Positions 14,610 to 23,029 of a stretch of DNA of 44,064 nucleotides are shown one piece after another. The position numbers were made by a program, and so were the translations under genes. Position 1 is the first letter of the stretch; every line of letters begins with the position of its first letter. The notes below the pieces were generated by a model that ran no database searches, was not told the DNA's origin, and saw only the letters and a list, made by a program, of their open reading frames with translations. Source of the stretch: Aquisalinus sp. (GTDB lineage Bacteria; Pseudomonadota; Alphaproteobacteria; Caulobacterales; Parvularculaceae); contig JALEGJ010000102.1 in the NCBI GenBank assembly GCA_022763115.1, positions 1 through 44,064 of the forward strand, given 5' to 3'.

Positions 14610-16052
14610 TTATCCGTTCTCATCGTCCGTGTCAAATTTTTTCCGGTTTTCAGCGACCAGTGCTTGCCGCCAGACGAGCGCGAACTGACGCAGGGCAATA
14701 CGGCGATCAACCTGCCATTTGTCCCGATTAGCATAGCGCTGGCGGACAGTTTTCGTCCAGCGCTTCACATGCACCGGGGGCGTCTGGTGTTCTGCTGACA
14801 GGTCACGCGGCTGAACCCAGACATATTCCTGTTCCTGCAAGAGGTCGCGAAAGCGGCTGAATATCTGTGACTTCAACTCGGTACTGTGGGGCACATGGGG
14901 CTTCAAGGCGGCAGCAAAAAGCGCTCCGAAATAAGCCGACGGTGAAAGAAGTTCACCGCTTTTGTCCCTGATTGTCCAGAACAGCCCACCATGGGCAGCG
15001 CTGTTGCGGATGGCGCCCATGTTCTCAACCGCCATGGCCCCGCGCCGCTGGCGCTGTTTTTTGCTCAGCACCTCTGCATCACACTGTTTCAGGGTCTGGC
15101 AGAAATAATCCGTTAAGCGATTGACCTTCATGGCCAGCAGAAAAAGCGGCTCGATATCGCGGCTGAAATGGGGTTGCCAGGCAGCCCTGCGACTTTCCGG
15201 CAGGCTGTCGCGCAGCGCTTTTTCGATCAGGTGCAGGCGCGGCTTGCCGATAAAGGCATGGCGGATACGGAAATTATGCAGGTTATAGCGCGGCCAGCAA
15301 CCCGGCGGATAAAAGGCATCGTATTTCCTGTTCCAGGCGATCAGGCTTTCATGATAATCCTGCCGGTCAGAGCGGGACAATTTGGAGATATGCTCTCCAT
15401 ACAGACGGCGGGTTTCTTCCTTCCGCTCTTCTGCCTTTTCAGCCAGCAAGTGTCTTGCGGCAGCCAGTTCACCCCTCGGGCAGACTTGCCCGCATTTCTC
15501 AAGACGGCAGGCGGCGGCGTTGAGCGCCCCGAGAAACTGCTGATGCAGGGCTGGCAGGAGCAACAGGCCAAGCGCCTCCAGAACCTGCGTTTCGCTGAAA
15601 CCATCCGGCTTTTTTTCATCACTATGCTCAAGGTAATGGCGCTTCTCGCGCAACTGTTCGAGGGCACGGACAAAGTTGTTGAACGTGAGCGGCACCCCAT
15701 GACGAATGCGCAAGGTTCGGGCCAGCGCGTCCTTGCGCCCTTGCGGCAATTCCTTCAGCACGGTGAAGAAATCCGCCTTGTAAGGATCAAGGACCGGGTT
15801 GAGCCAGCCCTGCCCGTTCGGCACCAGCGCTTCATAGAGCTTGGAGTCAAGGCCTTTCTTGTTCGAGCTTTCTTTTTTCAGCCTTTCATCCAGCGCCATC
15901 ACCGGCTCATAAAGCTGCTTGCGGATCAGGTTACTGCGAAAACTGTCCCGGAAAAGCTGGGCGGCGTAATTGCCAGCGGCTTTCAGGAAGAACAGATATT
16001 CCGTGCGAAAGCGAACGTCTTTCTCGAATGCCGAAAGGTTTATCTCCTGAAT
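14610..16052 (-). CDS. cas13: Compact Cas13-like CRISPR RNA nuclease with two HEPN motifs
   Basis: Probable RNA-guided RNase of a miniature type VI system, about 480 residues; most Cas13 proteins have 750-1300. It carries two motifs of the catalytic R-(N/H/K)-x3-H type: RHYLEH at 138-143, in FVRALEQLREKRHYLEHSDE, and RNSAAH at 349-354, in MGAIRNSAAHGGLF. Both lie in helical contexts typical of HEPN domains, the pair that makes the RNA-cutting site in Cas13. The part between is helical and basic with a Cys group (182, 187, 191). The stop lies 72 bases from the CRISPR array, same neighbourhood and no other cas gene. Start: the first canonical codons (GTG 15902, ATG 15899) would drop about 50 residues that look fully coding (FRTEYLFFLKAAGNYAAQLF); the best fit is ATT at 16052 with AGGAG seven bases upstream. 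A compact 'Cas13an' group and the related AbiF HEPN proteins are the nearest known ideas; identity with either is untested. Confidence 0.85.
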   Translation of the reverse strand: MQEINLSAFEKDVRFRTEYLFFLKAAGNYAAQLFRDSFRSNLIRKQLYEPVMALDERLKKESSNKKGLDSKLYEALVPNGQGWLNPVLDPYKADFFTVLKELPQGRKDALARTLRIRHGVPLTFNNFVRALEQLREKRHYLEHSDEKKPDGFSETQVLEALGLLLLPALHQQFLGALNAAACRLEKCGQVCPRGELAAARHLLAEKAEERKEETRRLYGEHISKLSRSDRQDYHESLIAWNRKYDAFYPPGCWPRYNLHNFRIRHAFIGKPRLHLIEKALRDSLPESRRAAWQPHFSRDIEPLFLLAMKVNRLTDYFCQTLKQCDAEVLSKKQRQRRGAMAVENMGAIRNSAAHGGLFWTIRDKSGELLSPSAYFGALFAAALKPHVPHSTELKSQIFSRFRDLLQEQEYVWVQPRDLSAEHQTPPVHVKRWTKTVRQRYANRDKWQVDRRIALRQFALVWRQALVAENRKKFDTDDENG

Positions 16053-16087
16053 GCTGCTTCTCCTGTCAAACCGGTTGCACTTTCCTG

Positions 16088-16591
16088 TCAGTTCAGGATC
16101 ACGAAGGCCAGTGTTGCCACGAAGGCGAGTTCCATCATCACCGTCAGTGGCAGGCGCACGCCCAGATACCAGTCCGGCGCGCCGGAGCCGCGGCGGGTGG
16201 CCCGCAGATCGTCGAACAGGAGCAATGGCAGGGCGATGACGATGATGAGGAGGCGCACCAGATCATTTTCCATCAGGAACAACGGCACGGCAATGAGCGC
16301 CGGGACGATGCCGCCAAACAGATTGGTGAAGGTAGGTCCGGCAGAATTCATCACCGCGATGCCCCAGCGGATGCCGCCGAAGAAAGCGAGCAGAACGCCG
16401 CCAGCCAGAATGATGTAATCAATCAGGTGTGGGCCGATATCCATGGGCCGGGCCCAGACCAGAATGGCGCCGATAATCAGGGGCAGCGCCCCGGCATAAG
16501 CAATGGCGGCGGCGGCCTGTGTCAGGCCGTTATTGCTGCTGCCTGCCATGTTCTGGTCAGTTGCAGAGTACCGTGTCAGATAATCACTCAT
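16088..16591 (-). CDS. DUF3429 family membrane protein
   Basis: A 167-residue polytopic membrane protein of the DUF3429 family, function unknown. About five hydrophobic segments are seen, with the family-like core GGVLLAFFGGIRWGIAV and PALIAVPLFLM. The start at 16591 (MSDYLTRYS) has GGGGAGA seven bases upstream; the ATG at 16615 precedes this ribosome site. It lies 35 bases before the HEPN effector start on the same strand, so the two may share a transcript. Because DUF3429 proteins are common chromosomal proteins, this is probably coincidence, although type VI-B systems do carry membrane accessory proteins. Confidence 0.8.
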   Translation of the reverse strand: MSDYLTRYSATDQNMAGSSNNGLTQAAAAIAYAGALPLIIGAILVWARPMDIGPHLIDYIILAGGVLLAFFGGIRWGIAVMNSAGPTFTNLFGGIVPALIAVPLFLMENDLVRLLIIVIALPLLLFDDLRATRRGSGAPDWYLGVRLPLTVMMELAFVATLAFVILN

Positions 16592-16772
16592 GATGCTGTC
16601 TCCCCTTTCACTCATCCTCTCAAGCTACGCAAAATATATAAGTATGGCGAGCATTCGGTACCATGCCCGGAGCACAGGATTCGTCACCTCAGCGCAGTTA
16701 TTTTCACCCCATGCTTGCAATCGCTCTGGTGCGGCGTAGGCTACCACGCACTGAAAAGAATGGGGACGGGAC

Positions 16773-18317
16773 ATGAAGCTGCTGACAATTTTGATGAGCC
16801 TGATCGCTCTGGCCGGGCTGACTGCCTGTGCGACGAGCGCCCCGTCGAACGACACGGGCACAAATGACGGTGCTGCTTCTCCCAACACGCAAGAACAGGC
16901 CCTGCCGGCGGAACTGGCCCTGCTGGTCGCAGAAAACCCGGCCCCGGATGAAAGTGACGCAGAAGCGGCACAACGGTCTGACCCTTTCGGTATTTATGAG
17001 CGTGATCGTCCGCTGAAAGACGAAATCCTTCTGCAGGAGCAACGCAAGCTGATTGACCGGTTCAGGGAGCTGAGTGAACCGGGGGAACAGCCCCTGACCC
17101 GGCGTGAGCGAGGTCGCCTGGCTGACACTTTCAAGACCCTGGTTGACCTTGTGATGGAAAACCTTCTGTTCGAGGGGCGGGATGAAGAGACGGGCGAAAT
17201 TCTCTACGGTTATTTTGATCCGGATGATGATTTTTCCCTGTCCCTTGACCAACGCGGGTTGAGCCGGGGTGAGGCACTGGAGATTCTCTGCCTCATGCGC
17301 GATACAGAGATGCAGCTGAGCACTGCTGATTGCGCGCTGGCCTATACGGTCATCCCGACAAAAGAGATGGAGGCGCGCTGGAATAGTGACACACGCTCCT
17401 ATGAAATTCCTGTTACTGATTTTCCCGATGAACCGGCAACGCTGCGCCCGCAGCAACTTGCCTGGCGGCTGGAGAAGAACCGCATCGTGTTGCCAAATTC
17501 TGATTATTATGGCGACATGTTTATTTTCGGCACCTTTACCGAAAGCGGTGATCTGGCCTTTGAACTGGGCTCCATCGTGCCGCCTCCGCCGCCTCCACCG
17601 CCCCCGCCGCGCGTTTTGAGCGATGCCCTGCAGGAACTTTACGATCAGCTGGCGGTCATCTCTGATGAGGATAATGACGATGACTTGCTGCGCGATGGTA
17701 CACGTCGTAATTTTGTCCTGAAAGAGGATTTGCTCTATTGTCGCGAGGCGACGGGCGAAATTTTCCTCATCCCCGCCGGTTTCGTGACGGACCTGTTATC
17801 CGTCAAGGGCATGTCAGCCTTTCTGCGCAGCGACAGAACATATGCAGGCGCGATCATCCATGACTGGCTGTTTGCCATTGGCGGCGGTGAAGCCGAGCGC
17901 AAACGCGCCGAAGCGATGTTCTCGGAGGAATTGCGTTTCAACCAGTCCGGTGCCCTGAGGCGGTTTTTCATCACCATGGGGACGGATAAGGTCGGCCCCC
18001 TCTATTTCAGGCTGTTCGGGAAGGACTCGCCCTTTGGCCGCCGCGCCGAAATGCGCTTTGCCACGAAAGAAAGCTGCGACAGGGGCTATGCCCTGCAGGC
18101 AGGCGATGAGCCTTATATTCGCGGCATCCTCAATGAGAACGAACCGGCTGGCAAACGCTGCACCGGCTTTCAGGAGAATTACGCAGACCTGTTCGAGAAA
18201 TACGCGACGGACACGCGCATCAATGCCCGCGACCTGACCGGCGATGATGAAAAACGCGCCTATCTGCGCTCGGTCATCGTCAACAAGGACCCGAACAAAT
18301 CCTGCGCTGATTTGTGA
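16773..18317 (+). CDS. Lipoprotein with polyproline tract and DUF1353 domain
   Basis: A 514-residue envelope protein. The signal ends in a lipobox LTAC, so C19 is the lipidated residue. The N-terminal half is acidic and unrecognised. Ten consecutive prolines follow SIV at about 270-279, a tract that would need EF-P for translation. The second half contains a DUF1353 domain: an IPAGFVTDLLSVKG segment and GAIIHDWLFAIGGGEAERKRAEAMF with the HDW motif. DUF1353 is known mostly from phage tail-associated and short bacterial proteins; its function is unsettled. Fusing it to a large lipoprotein is unusual. No operon partner is clear; ETF-QO starts 117 bases downstream. Confidence 0.75.
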   Translation: MKLLTILMSLIALAGLTACATSAPSNDTGTNDGAASPNTQEQALPAELALLVAENPAPDESDAEAAQRSDPFGIYERDRPLKDEILLQEQRKLIDRFRELSEPGEQPLTRRERGRLADTFKTLVDLVMENLLFEGRDEETGEILYGYFDPDDDFSLSLDQRGLSRGEALEILCLMRDTEMQLSTADCALAYTVIPTKEMEARWNSDTRSYEIPVTDFPDEPATLRPQQLAWRLEKNRIVLPNSDYYGDMFIFGTFTESGDLAFELGSIVPPPPPPPPPPRVLSDALQELYDQLAVISDEDNDDDLLRDGTRRNFVLKEDLLYCREATGEIFLIPAGFVTDLLSVKGMSAFLRSDRTYAGAIIHDWLFAIGGGEAERKRAEAMFSEELRFNQSGALRRFFITMGTDKVGPLYFRLFGKDSPFGRRAEMRFATKESCDRGYALQAGDEPYIRGILNENEPAGKRCTGFQENYADLFEKYATDTRINARDLTGDDEKRAYLRSVIVNKDPNKSCADL

Positions 18318-18434
18318 GGTACTTTCGGCACCTGCCCCCACTGCGCCCAAGCATGGATTTTCTGCCGAAATCTGCCTAGGTAACTGTCAAAACTGACATG
18401 TGCCCGAACGGGCCTTTAGACGGATAAGATACTT

Positions 18435-20108
18435 ATGAGCGACGAAGCGATTGAACGCGAAAGCATGGAATTTGATGTGGTGATTGTTGGCGCCGGGCCC
18501 GCTGGCCTGTGCGCGGCCATTCGCCTGAAGCAGCTTGACGAGCAGAACGGCACCGAAACCTCCGTTGTTGTTGTCGAAAAAGGCTCCGAAGTCGGGGCGC
18601 ATATTCTCTCCGGCGCTGTGGTTGACCCGAAAGCGCTGAATGAGCTGATCCCCGACTGGCAGGCACAGGGCTGCCCGCTGGAGACGGAAGTGACGGACGA
18701 GAAGTTCCTGTTCATGGGGCCTGCGGGCTCCATGCACCTGCCGCTGTTCGTGATGCCGGACATGATCAAGAACCATGGCTGCTACATTGCCTCCATGGGC
18801 AATGTCTGCCGCTGGCTGGCCGAGAAAGCCGAAGGAATGGGCGTCGAGATTTACCCCATGATGGCCGCCAGCAAATACCTCAAGCGCGCGGATGGCTCGG
18901 TCAAGGGCGTGATCGTTGGCGAGGTTGGCATTGGCAGGGATGGCGAGAAAAAGGACAGCTACGAGCCGGGCATGGAACTGAACGGCAAATATGTGCTGAT
19001 CGCTGAAGGCGTGCGCGGCTCCCTCGCCAAGCAGCTGATTGCCGAGTTTAATCTTGATGCGGACAGTGAACCACAGAAATATGGCATTGGCATCAAGGAA
19101 TTGTGGAAGGTGCCGGATGAGAATTTCAAGCCGGGACTGGTGCAACATACTTTTGGCTGGCCGCTGAATAATTCCACCGGGGGCGGTTCTTTCTGTTATC
19201 ACTTTGGGGACAATTACGTGTCGCTCGGGTTTGTGGTGCATCTGAACTACAAGAATCCGTACCTCTCTCCGTATCAGGAGTTTCAGCGCTTCAAGCATCA
19301 CCCGGATGTGCTGCGGTATCTGGAAGGCGGCGAGCGGGTTGCCTATGGGGCGCGGGCGATTACCGAAGGGGGCTTCCAGTCTGTACCGAAGCTGACCTTC
19401 CCGGGCGGGGCGCTGATCGGCTGTTCAGCCGGGTTCGTGAATTTGCCGCGCATCAAGGGCAACCACAATGCCATGAAGACCGGCATGATGGGCGCGGAAG
19501 CCGCCTATGACGCCGTGCAGGCCGGGCGTGAAGGTGACGAACTTGTGGCCTATACGGAGAAGTATAATTCTTCCTGGGTCTATGATGAGTTGAAAAAGGT
19601 CCGCAATGCAAAGCCGCTCTGGTCCAATCTCGGGACGCTTGTAGGCGGCATCGCGCTGACAGGTATGGATCTGTGGATCAACAGGCTGACCGGTGGCTGG
19701 TCACCTTTCGGCACTTTGCGCCATGGCAAGACGGACGCACAGGCGACAGAGCCTGCTTCCGAGCATGAGCCGATTACCTATCCGAAACCGGACGGAGTGA
19801 TCTCTTTTGATCGCCTGACGAATGTGGCCTTCTCCTTCACCAACCATGAGGAAGACCAGCCAGCGCACTTGACCTTGAAGGATGCACAAGTGCCGGTGCA
19901 GGTGAATCTGGCGACTTATGCCGGGCCGTCCCAGCGCTACTGCCCGGCTGGCGTTTACGAGTTTGTCGAGGAAGGTGGCGCATCGCGCTTCCAGATCAAC
20001 GCCCAGAACTGCGTCCACTGCAAGACCTGCGATATCAAGGACCCGTCCCAGAATATCGTCTGGACCACACCGGAAGGCGCGGGCGGACCAAACTATCCGA
20101 ATATGTAA
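18435..20108 (+). CDS. Electron transfer flavoprotein-ubiquinone oxidoreductase (ETF-QO)
   Basis: A membrane-surface flavoprotein of 557 residues that moves electrons from reduced ETF, made in fatty-acid and amino-acid oxidation, to ubiquinone. FAD motif VGAGPAGL lies at 18-25. The C-terminal 4Fe-4S cluster uses C526, C529 and C532 (CVHCKTC) and an upstream cysteine in RYCPAGVYE, and the protein ends with the typical CDIKDPSQNIVWTTPEGAGGP. The length is standard. Just upstream, TGTCA-N4-TGACA (18385-18398) is a possible operator. A TPR lipoprotein gene and ispE follow on the same strand, an arrangement seen in other alphaproteobacteria. Confidence 0.95.
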   Translation: MSDEAIERESMEFDVVIVGAGPAGLCAAIRLKQLDEQNGTETSVVVVEKGSEVGAHILSGAVVDPKALNELIPDWQAQGCPLETEVTDEKFLFMGPAGSMHLPLFVMPDMIKNHGCYIASMGNVCRWLAEKAEGMGVEIYPMMAASKYLKRADGSVKGVIVGEVGIGRDGEKKDSYEPGMELNGKYVLIAEGVRGSLAKQLIAEFNLDADSEPQKYGIGIKELWKVPDENFKPGLVQHTFGWPLNNSTGGGSFCYHFGDNYVSLGFVVHLNYKNPYLSPYQEFQRFKHHPDVLRYLEGGERVAYGARAITEGGFQSVPKLTFPGGALIGCSAGFVNLPRIKGNHNAMKTGMMGAEAAYDAVQAGREGDELVAYTEKYNSSWVYDELKKVRNAKPLWSNLGTLVGGIALTGMDLWINRLTGGWSPFGTLRHGKTDAQATEPASEHEPITYPKPDGVISFDRLTNVAFSFTNHEEDQPAHLTLKDAQVPVQVNLATYAGPSQRYCPAGVYEFVEEGGASRFQINAQNCVHCKTCDIKDPSQNIVWTTPEGAGGPNYPNM

Positions 20109-20203
20109 TCTAGGGTCAGGTGGCTTGCGCATCACGGGGGTGTCTGGTCATATAGTGTCCATGACAGGCGTGCCCGAAAACGCCATCCGAGGAGAGTGCC
20201 GTT

Positions 20204-22105
20204 TTGACCTTGCTGAACAGGCTTGTTGCCCGTCCGTCCCTGATCGCCCTTTTTACCGCCACGCTGATGACGAGCAGCTGTACCGTCGGGGCGGGAAGTT
20301 ACGATCTTGCCGCTTTTGATAATACGTCTGCTGCCGGGCAGTATCTGAAAGCCAGGTTTGCGGCGAGTCAGCAGCAGGTGGGCATTGCTGCTGCAGCCTA
20401 TGGCAGCGCGGCGCAGTTCGCGCCGCAGGATACCAGCCTTTTACAACGGACTTTCTTTTACGAGCTTGCCTCCGGCAACATTTCTGACGCGACGCCTTAT
20501 GCTGAAAAATTGCTGCTGCCGGAGTTTCAGACAACGGACGCCGCCATTGACCAGTCCTCCGGCATGTTGCCGGGGCTCGCCAAGCCCGAGTTTACAGTCG
20601 CGGCAGAGCTGATCCGCAAGGGCAACTATGAAGAGGCCCGCACCCTGCTGTCGCAGGACTTTGACGGGCGGGCCGCGAGCACCCTCGCCTATCTCGTCAA
20701 TGGCTGGATGATTTTTGAAACGGATGGCCTGGATGCAGGGCTGGCGGCGCTTGACCCGTCAGGCCGGTCTGACATCTATCCCTCTTTTACGCCGCTGCAT
20801 CAGGCCATGATGCTTGACCTTGGCGGGCGCCATGAAGACGCTGAGGCTGCCTACCAGCTGGCGCTGTCTGCCATTTCGCCACAGGCCGCTATTGTGGCCT
20901 ATGCGGATTATCTGGGGCGGCGGGCAGATGTGTCAGCACAGGCACGCGAAGATGCTCTCTCACTCTATCGTAAATTGTCCGAAGACAGTGGCATTCTGCG
21001 CCGGGCCGGGCGTATCGGTCTTGCGCGCCTCGGGGAGCCTCTTGACGGGGAAAGTCGCACGACACTGCAACTTGCCAATACGGACGTGCCTCGTGCGGTG
21101 AGTGACGGGCGCGATGGCGCTGCCTTTGCCTTCTATTCCTTTGCCTGGGGATCTTACGAACAGATCATCCGCCAACAGAATGCAGCGCAACGCTCCGGCT
21201 TCAACAATATGCAGGCAGCCCTGAACACGCCGCTGGCATTTGCCCAGCTTGCCGCGCACCTAAACCCGGATCTGGACGAAGCGCATTATGTGATCGGGGC
21301 GATTTTCACCAGCTATGAGCAGCCACAAAAAGCGATACGCGCTTTTAACAGGATTGATTTTGACAATCCGTTTTTCGAGTTCGCGCAGATGGATATTGCT
21401 GATGCCTGGCTTGCCCTCGACGAGAATGACAAGGCCCTGAAATCCTTGCAAGGCTTCACGGCAAAAGATGCGCTGACACCTGATGCGCGCAGCAAACTGG
21501 CGAGCCTCTTGACTGAGGCTGGTGATGACGCTGGCGCTGATCTGGCGCAAACCGAAGCAATCCGCATTGCGGACCAGTTGAGCAGTTCAGAATCACAGCG
21601 CTTCTCGCTGTGGCGCTATTACTTCGCACGCGGCGCAACGCGTATTGAAGCCGGGCGCTGGGAAGAAGGGGAAGCTGACCTTGAAAAGGCGGTCTCGCTC
21701 TCCCCGGACCAGCCTTATGTGCTGAATTTCCTCGGTTATAGCTGGGCAGAGCGGGGCGAAAACCTCGATGCCGCCTTTGAGATGATCGAAAAGGCCCTGT
21801 CGCTTGAGCCGACATCCGGTGCGATTACAGACAGCCTTGGCTGGGCCTATTATCAGCAGGGAAACTATACTGAAGCCGTGAAACATCTGGAGCGCGCTGT
21901 CACGCTGGAGCCATCAGACCCGGTGATTACCGATCATCTTGGTGATGCGTACTGGCAGACAGGCCGCCCTGTTGAAGCACGATATGAATGGCGCCGGGCA
22001 CTGACACTTGATCCGGATGCTGATTTGCAAGCTGCGATTGAACAGAAGCTGGCTTACGAGATTGTCACACCGGGTGTTGCCCGCGCCAGCGACAGTGCGC
22101 TCTGA
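20204..22105 (+). CDS. TPR-repeat lipoprotein
   Basis: A 633-residue envelope protein with tetratricopeptide repeats. The start is TTG at 20204 with AGGAG nine bases upstream, which gives a signal peptide and lipobox-like SSC with C26. Repeats are clearest in the last third, for example WEEGEADLEKAVSLSPDQPYVLNFLGYSWAERG and two following units, each about 34 residues. Such proteins scaffold outer-membrane or periplasmic complexes; partners are unknown. It sits between ETF-QO and ispE, as in several alphaproteobacteria. Confidence 0.85.
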   Translation: MTLLNRLVARPSLIALFTATLMTSSCTVGAGSYDLAAFDNTSAAGQYLKARFAASQQQVGIAAAAYGSAAQFAPQDTSLLQRTFFYELASGNISDATPYAEKLLLPEFQTTDAAIDQSSGMLPGLAKPEFTVAAELIRKGNYEEARTLLSQDFDGRAASTLAYLVNGWMIFETDGLDAGLAALDPSGRSDIYPSFTPLHQAMMLDLGGRHEDAEAAYQLALSAISPQAAIVAYADYLGRRADVSAQAREDALSLYRKLSEDSGILRRAGRIGLARLGEPLDGESRTTLQLANTDVPRAVSDGRDGAAFAFYSFAWGSYEQIIRQQNAAQRSGFNNMQAALNTPLAFAQLAAHLNPDLDEAHYVIGAIFTSYEQPQKAIRAFNRIDFDNPFFEFAQMDIADAWLALDENDKALKSLQGFTAKDALTPDARSKLASLLTEAGDDAGADLAQTEAIRIADQLSSSESQRFSLWRYYFARGATRIEAGRWEEGEADLEKAVSLSPDQPYVLNFLGYSWAERGENLDAAFEMIEKALSLEPTSGAITDSLGWAYYQQGNYTEAVKHLERAVTLEPSDPVITDHLGDAYWQTGRPVEARYEWRRALTLDPDADLQAAIEQKLAYEIVTPGVARASDSAL

Positions 22106-22116
22106 CATTCCTGCTC

Positions 22117-23016
22117 ATGCCCGACACCTTGCAGAAACGTGCCCCCGTCAAGGTCAATCTGTGCCTGCATGTGGGGCCAGTGCGCGAGGACGGTTTGCAC
22201 GAACTGGCGAGCCTCGCCGTGTTTCCGCAATTTGGCGATGTGATAAGTGTCAGTCCTGCAAGCGCCCTGACGCTTGAGGTTACCGGCCTTTTCGCAGTGC
22301 AATTGCGAGACCTGCCGCCAGAGAGCAATCTTGTCATGCGCGCCGCCCGCGCCCTGCAGGATGCCGCAGGGACAGATAAGGGCGCGAAAATCACGCTTGA
22401 AAAGCATGTGCCTGCGGCCTCCGGTATTGGTGGCGGCACGTCCGACGCCACAACTACCCTCTTCCTTTTGCGGGAGTTGTGGCAAGCCGAGATCAGCGAC
22501 GCCGCATTACACACCCTTGCTTTTACAATCGGCGCCGATGGTCCGGTTTGTTTGATGCCGCACCTTACGACAACTGCCAGCGTTGTGATGAGCGGCGCTG
22601 GTGAAAAGGTTGCGCGCGGTCCTGACCTGCCTGACGTCTGGATGTGCCTCGTCAATCCGCTGCAGGAAGTGCCCACAGGGCCCGTTTTTCGGGCATTCGA
22701 TGAAGCGAACCCGGCGCCTGTTTTGCCGGACCTGCCACGTTTTACGACCATGGGCGACTTTGGCGACGCGACACGCAACGATCTTCAACCTTTCGCAGAG
22801 CAGCTTTGCCCCGGGATAGTTTCTGTCCTTGCCACGTTGTCAGCACAATCCGATGTGATATGGACACGCATGTCCGGCAGCGGGGCAACCTGTTTTGGAT
22901 TGTATGAGACTGCTGAGGCAGCTATGGCGGCAGCGGACCACGCCAAGCAACATGGCTGGTGGAGCAAGGCGGCAAAGGTATCAACTCTTACAGATGGCAA
23001 CTTCAGTAATCAGTAG
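22117..23016 (+). CDS. ispE: 4-diphosphocytidyl-2-C-methyl-D-erythritol kinase IspE
   Basis: Cytoplasmic GHMP-family kinase of the MEP pathway for isopentenyl diphosphate; it phosphorylates the 2-hydroxyl of CDP-methylerythritol. The 299-residue product has the substrate region APVKVNLCLHVG near the N-terminus with the catalytic lysine region, the ATP-binding glycine motif PAASGIGGGTSDA at about 107-119, and the C-terminal MSGSGATCFG. The ribosome site is weak, so it may depend on coupling to the gene 11 bases upstream. Its product feeds the polyprenyl synthase encoded 1 kb downstream. Confidence 0.93.
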   Translation: MPDTLQKRAPVKVNLCLHVGPVREDGLHELASLAVFPQFGDVISVSPASALTLEVTGLFAVQLRDLPPESNLVMRAARALQDAAGTDKGAKITLEKHVPAASGIGGGTSDATTTLFLLRELWQAEISDAALHTLAFTIGADGPVCLMPHLTTTASVVMSGAGEKVARGPDLPDVWMCLVNPLQEVPTGPVFRAFDEANPAPVLPDLPRFTTMGDFGDATRNDLQPFAEQLCPGIVSVLATLSAQSDVIWTRMSGSGATCFGLYETAEAAMAAADHAKQHGWWSKAAKVSTLTDGNFSNQ

Positions 23017-23029
23017 CACAACTATTTTT

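Noticed and set aside
14610-15902. Effector gene starting at GTG 15902 or ATG 15899
   Set aside because: No ribosome site precedes these codons, and about 50 coding-like residues upstream would be lost; ATT at 16052 with AGGAG fits better, though this is not proven.
14610-16052. Effector as a simple Abi-type HEPN toxin unrelated to the array
   Set aside because: Two separate HEPN motifs in one chain and an adjacent 36/30-nt array favour a Cas13-like role; an AbiF-like origin remains possible as ancestry.
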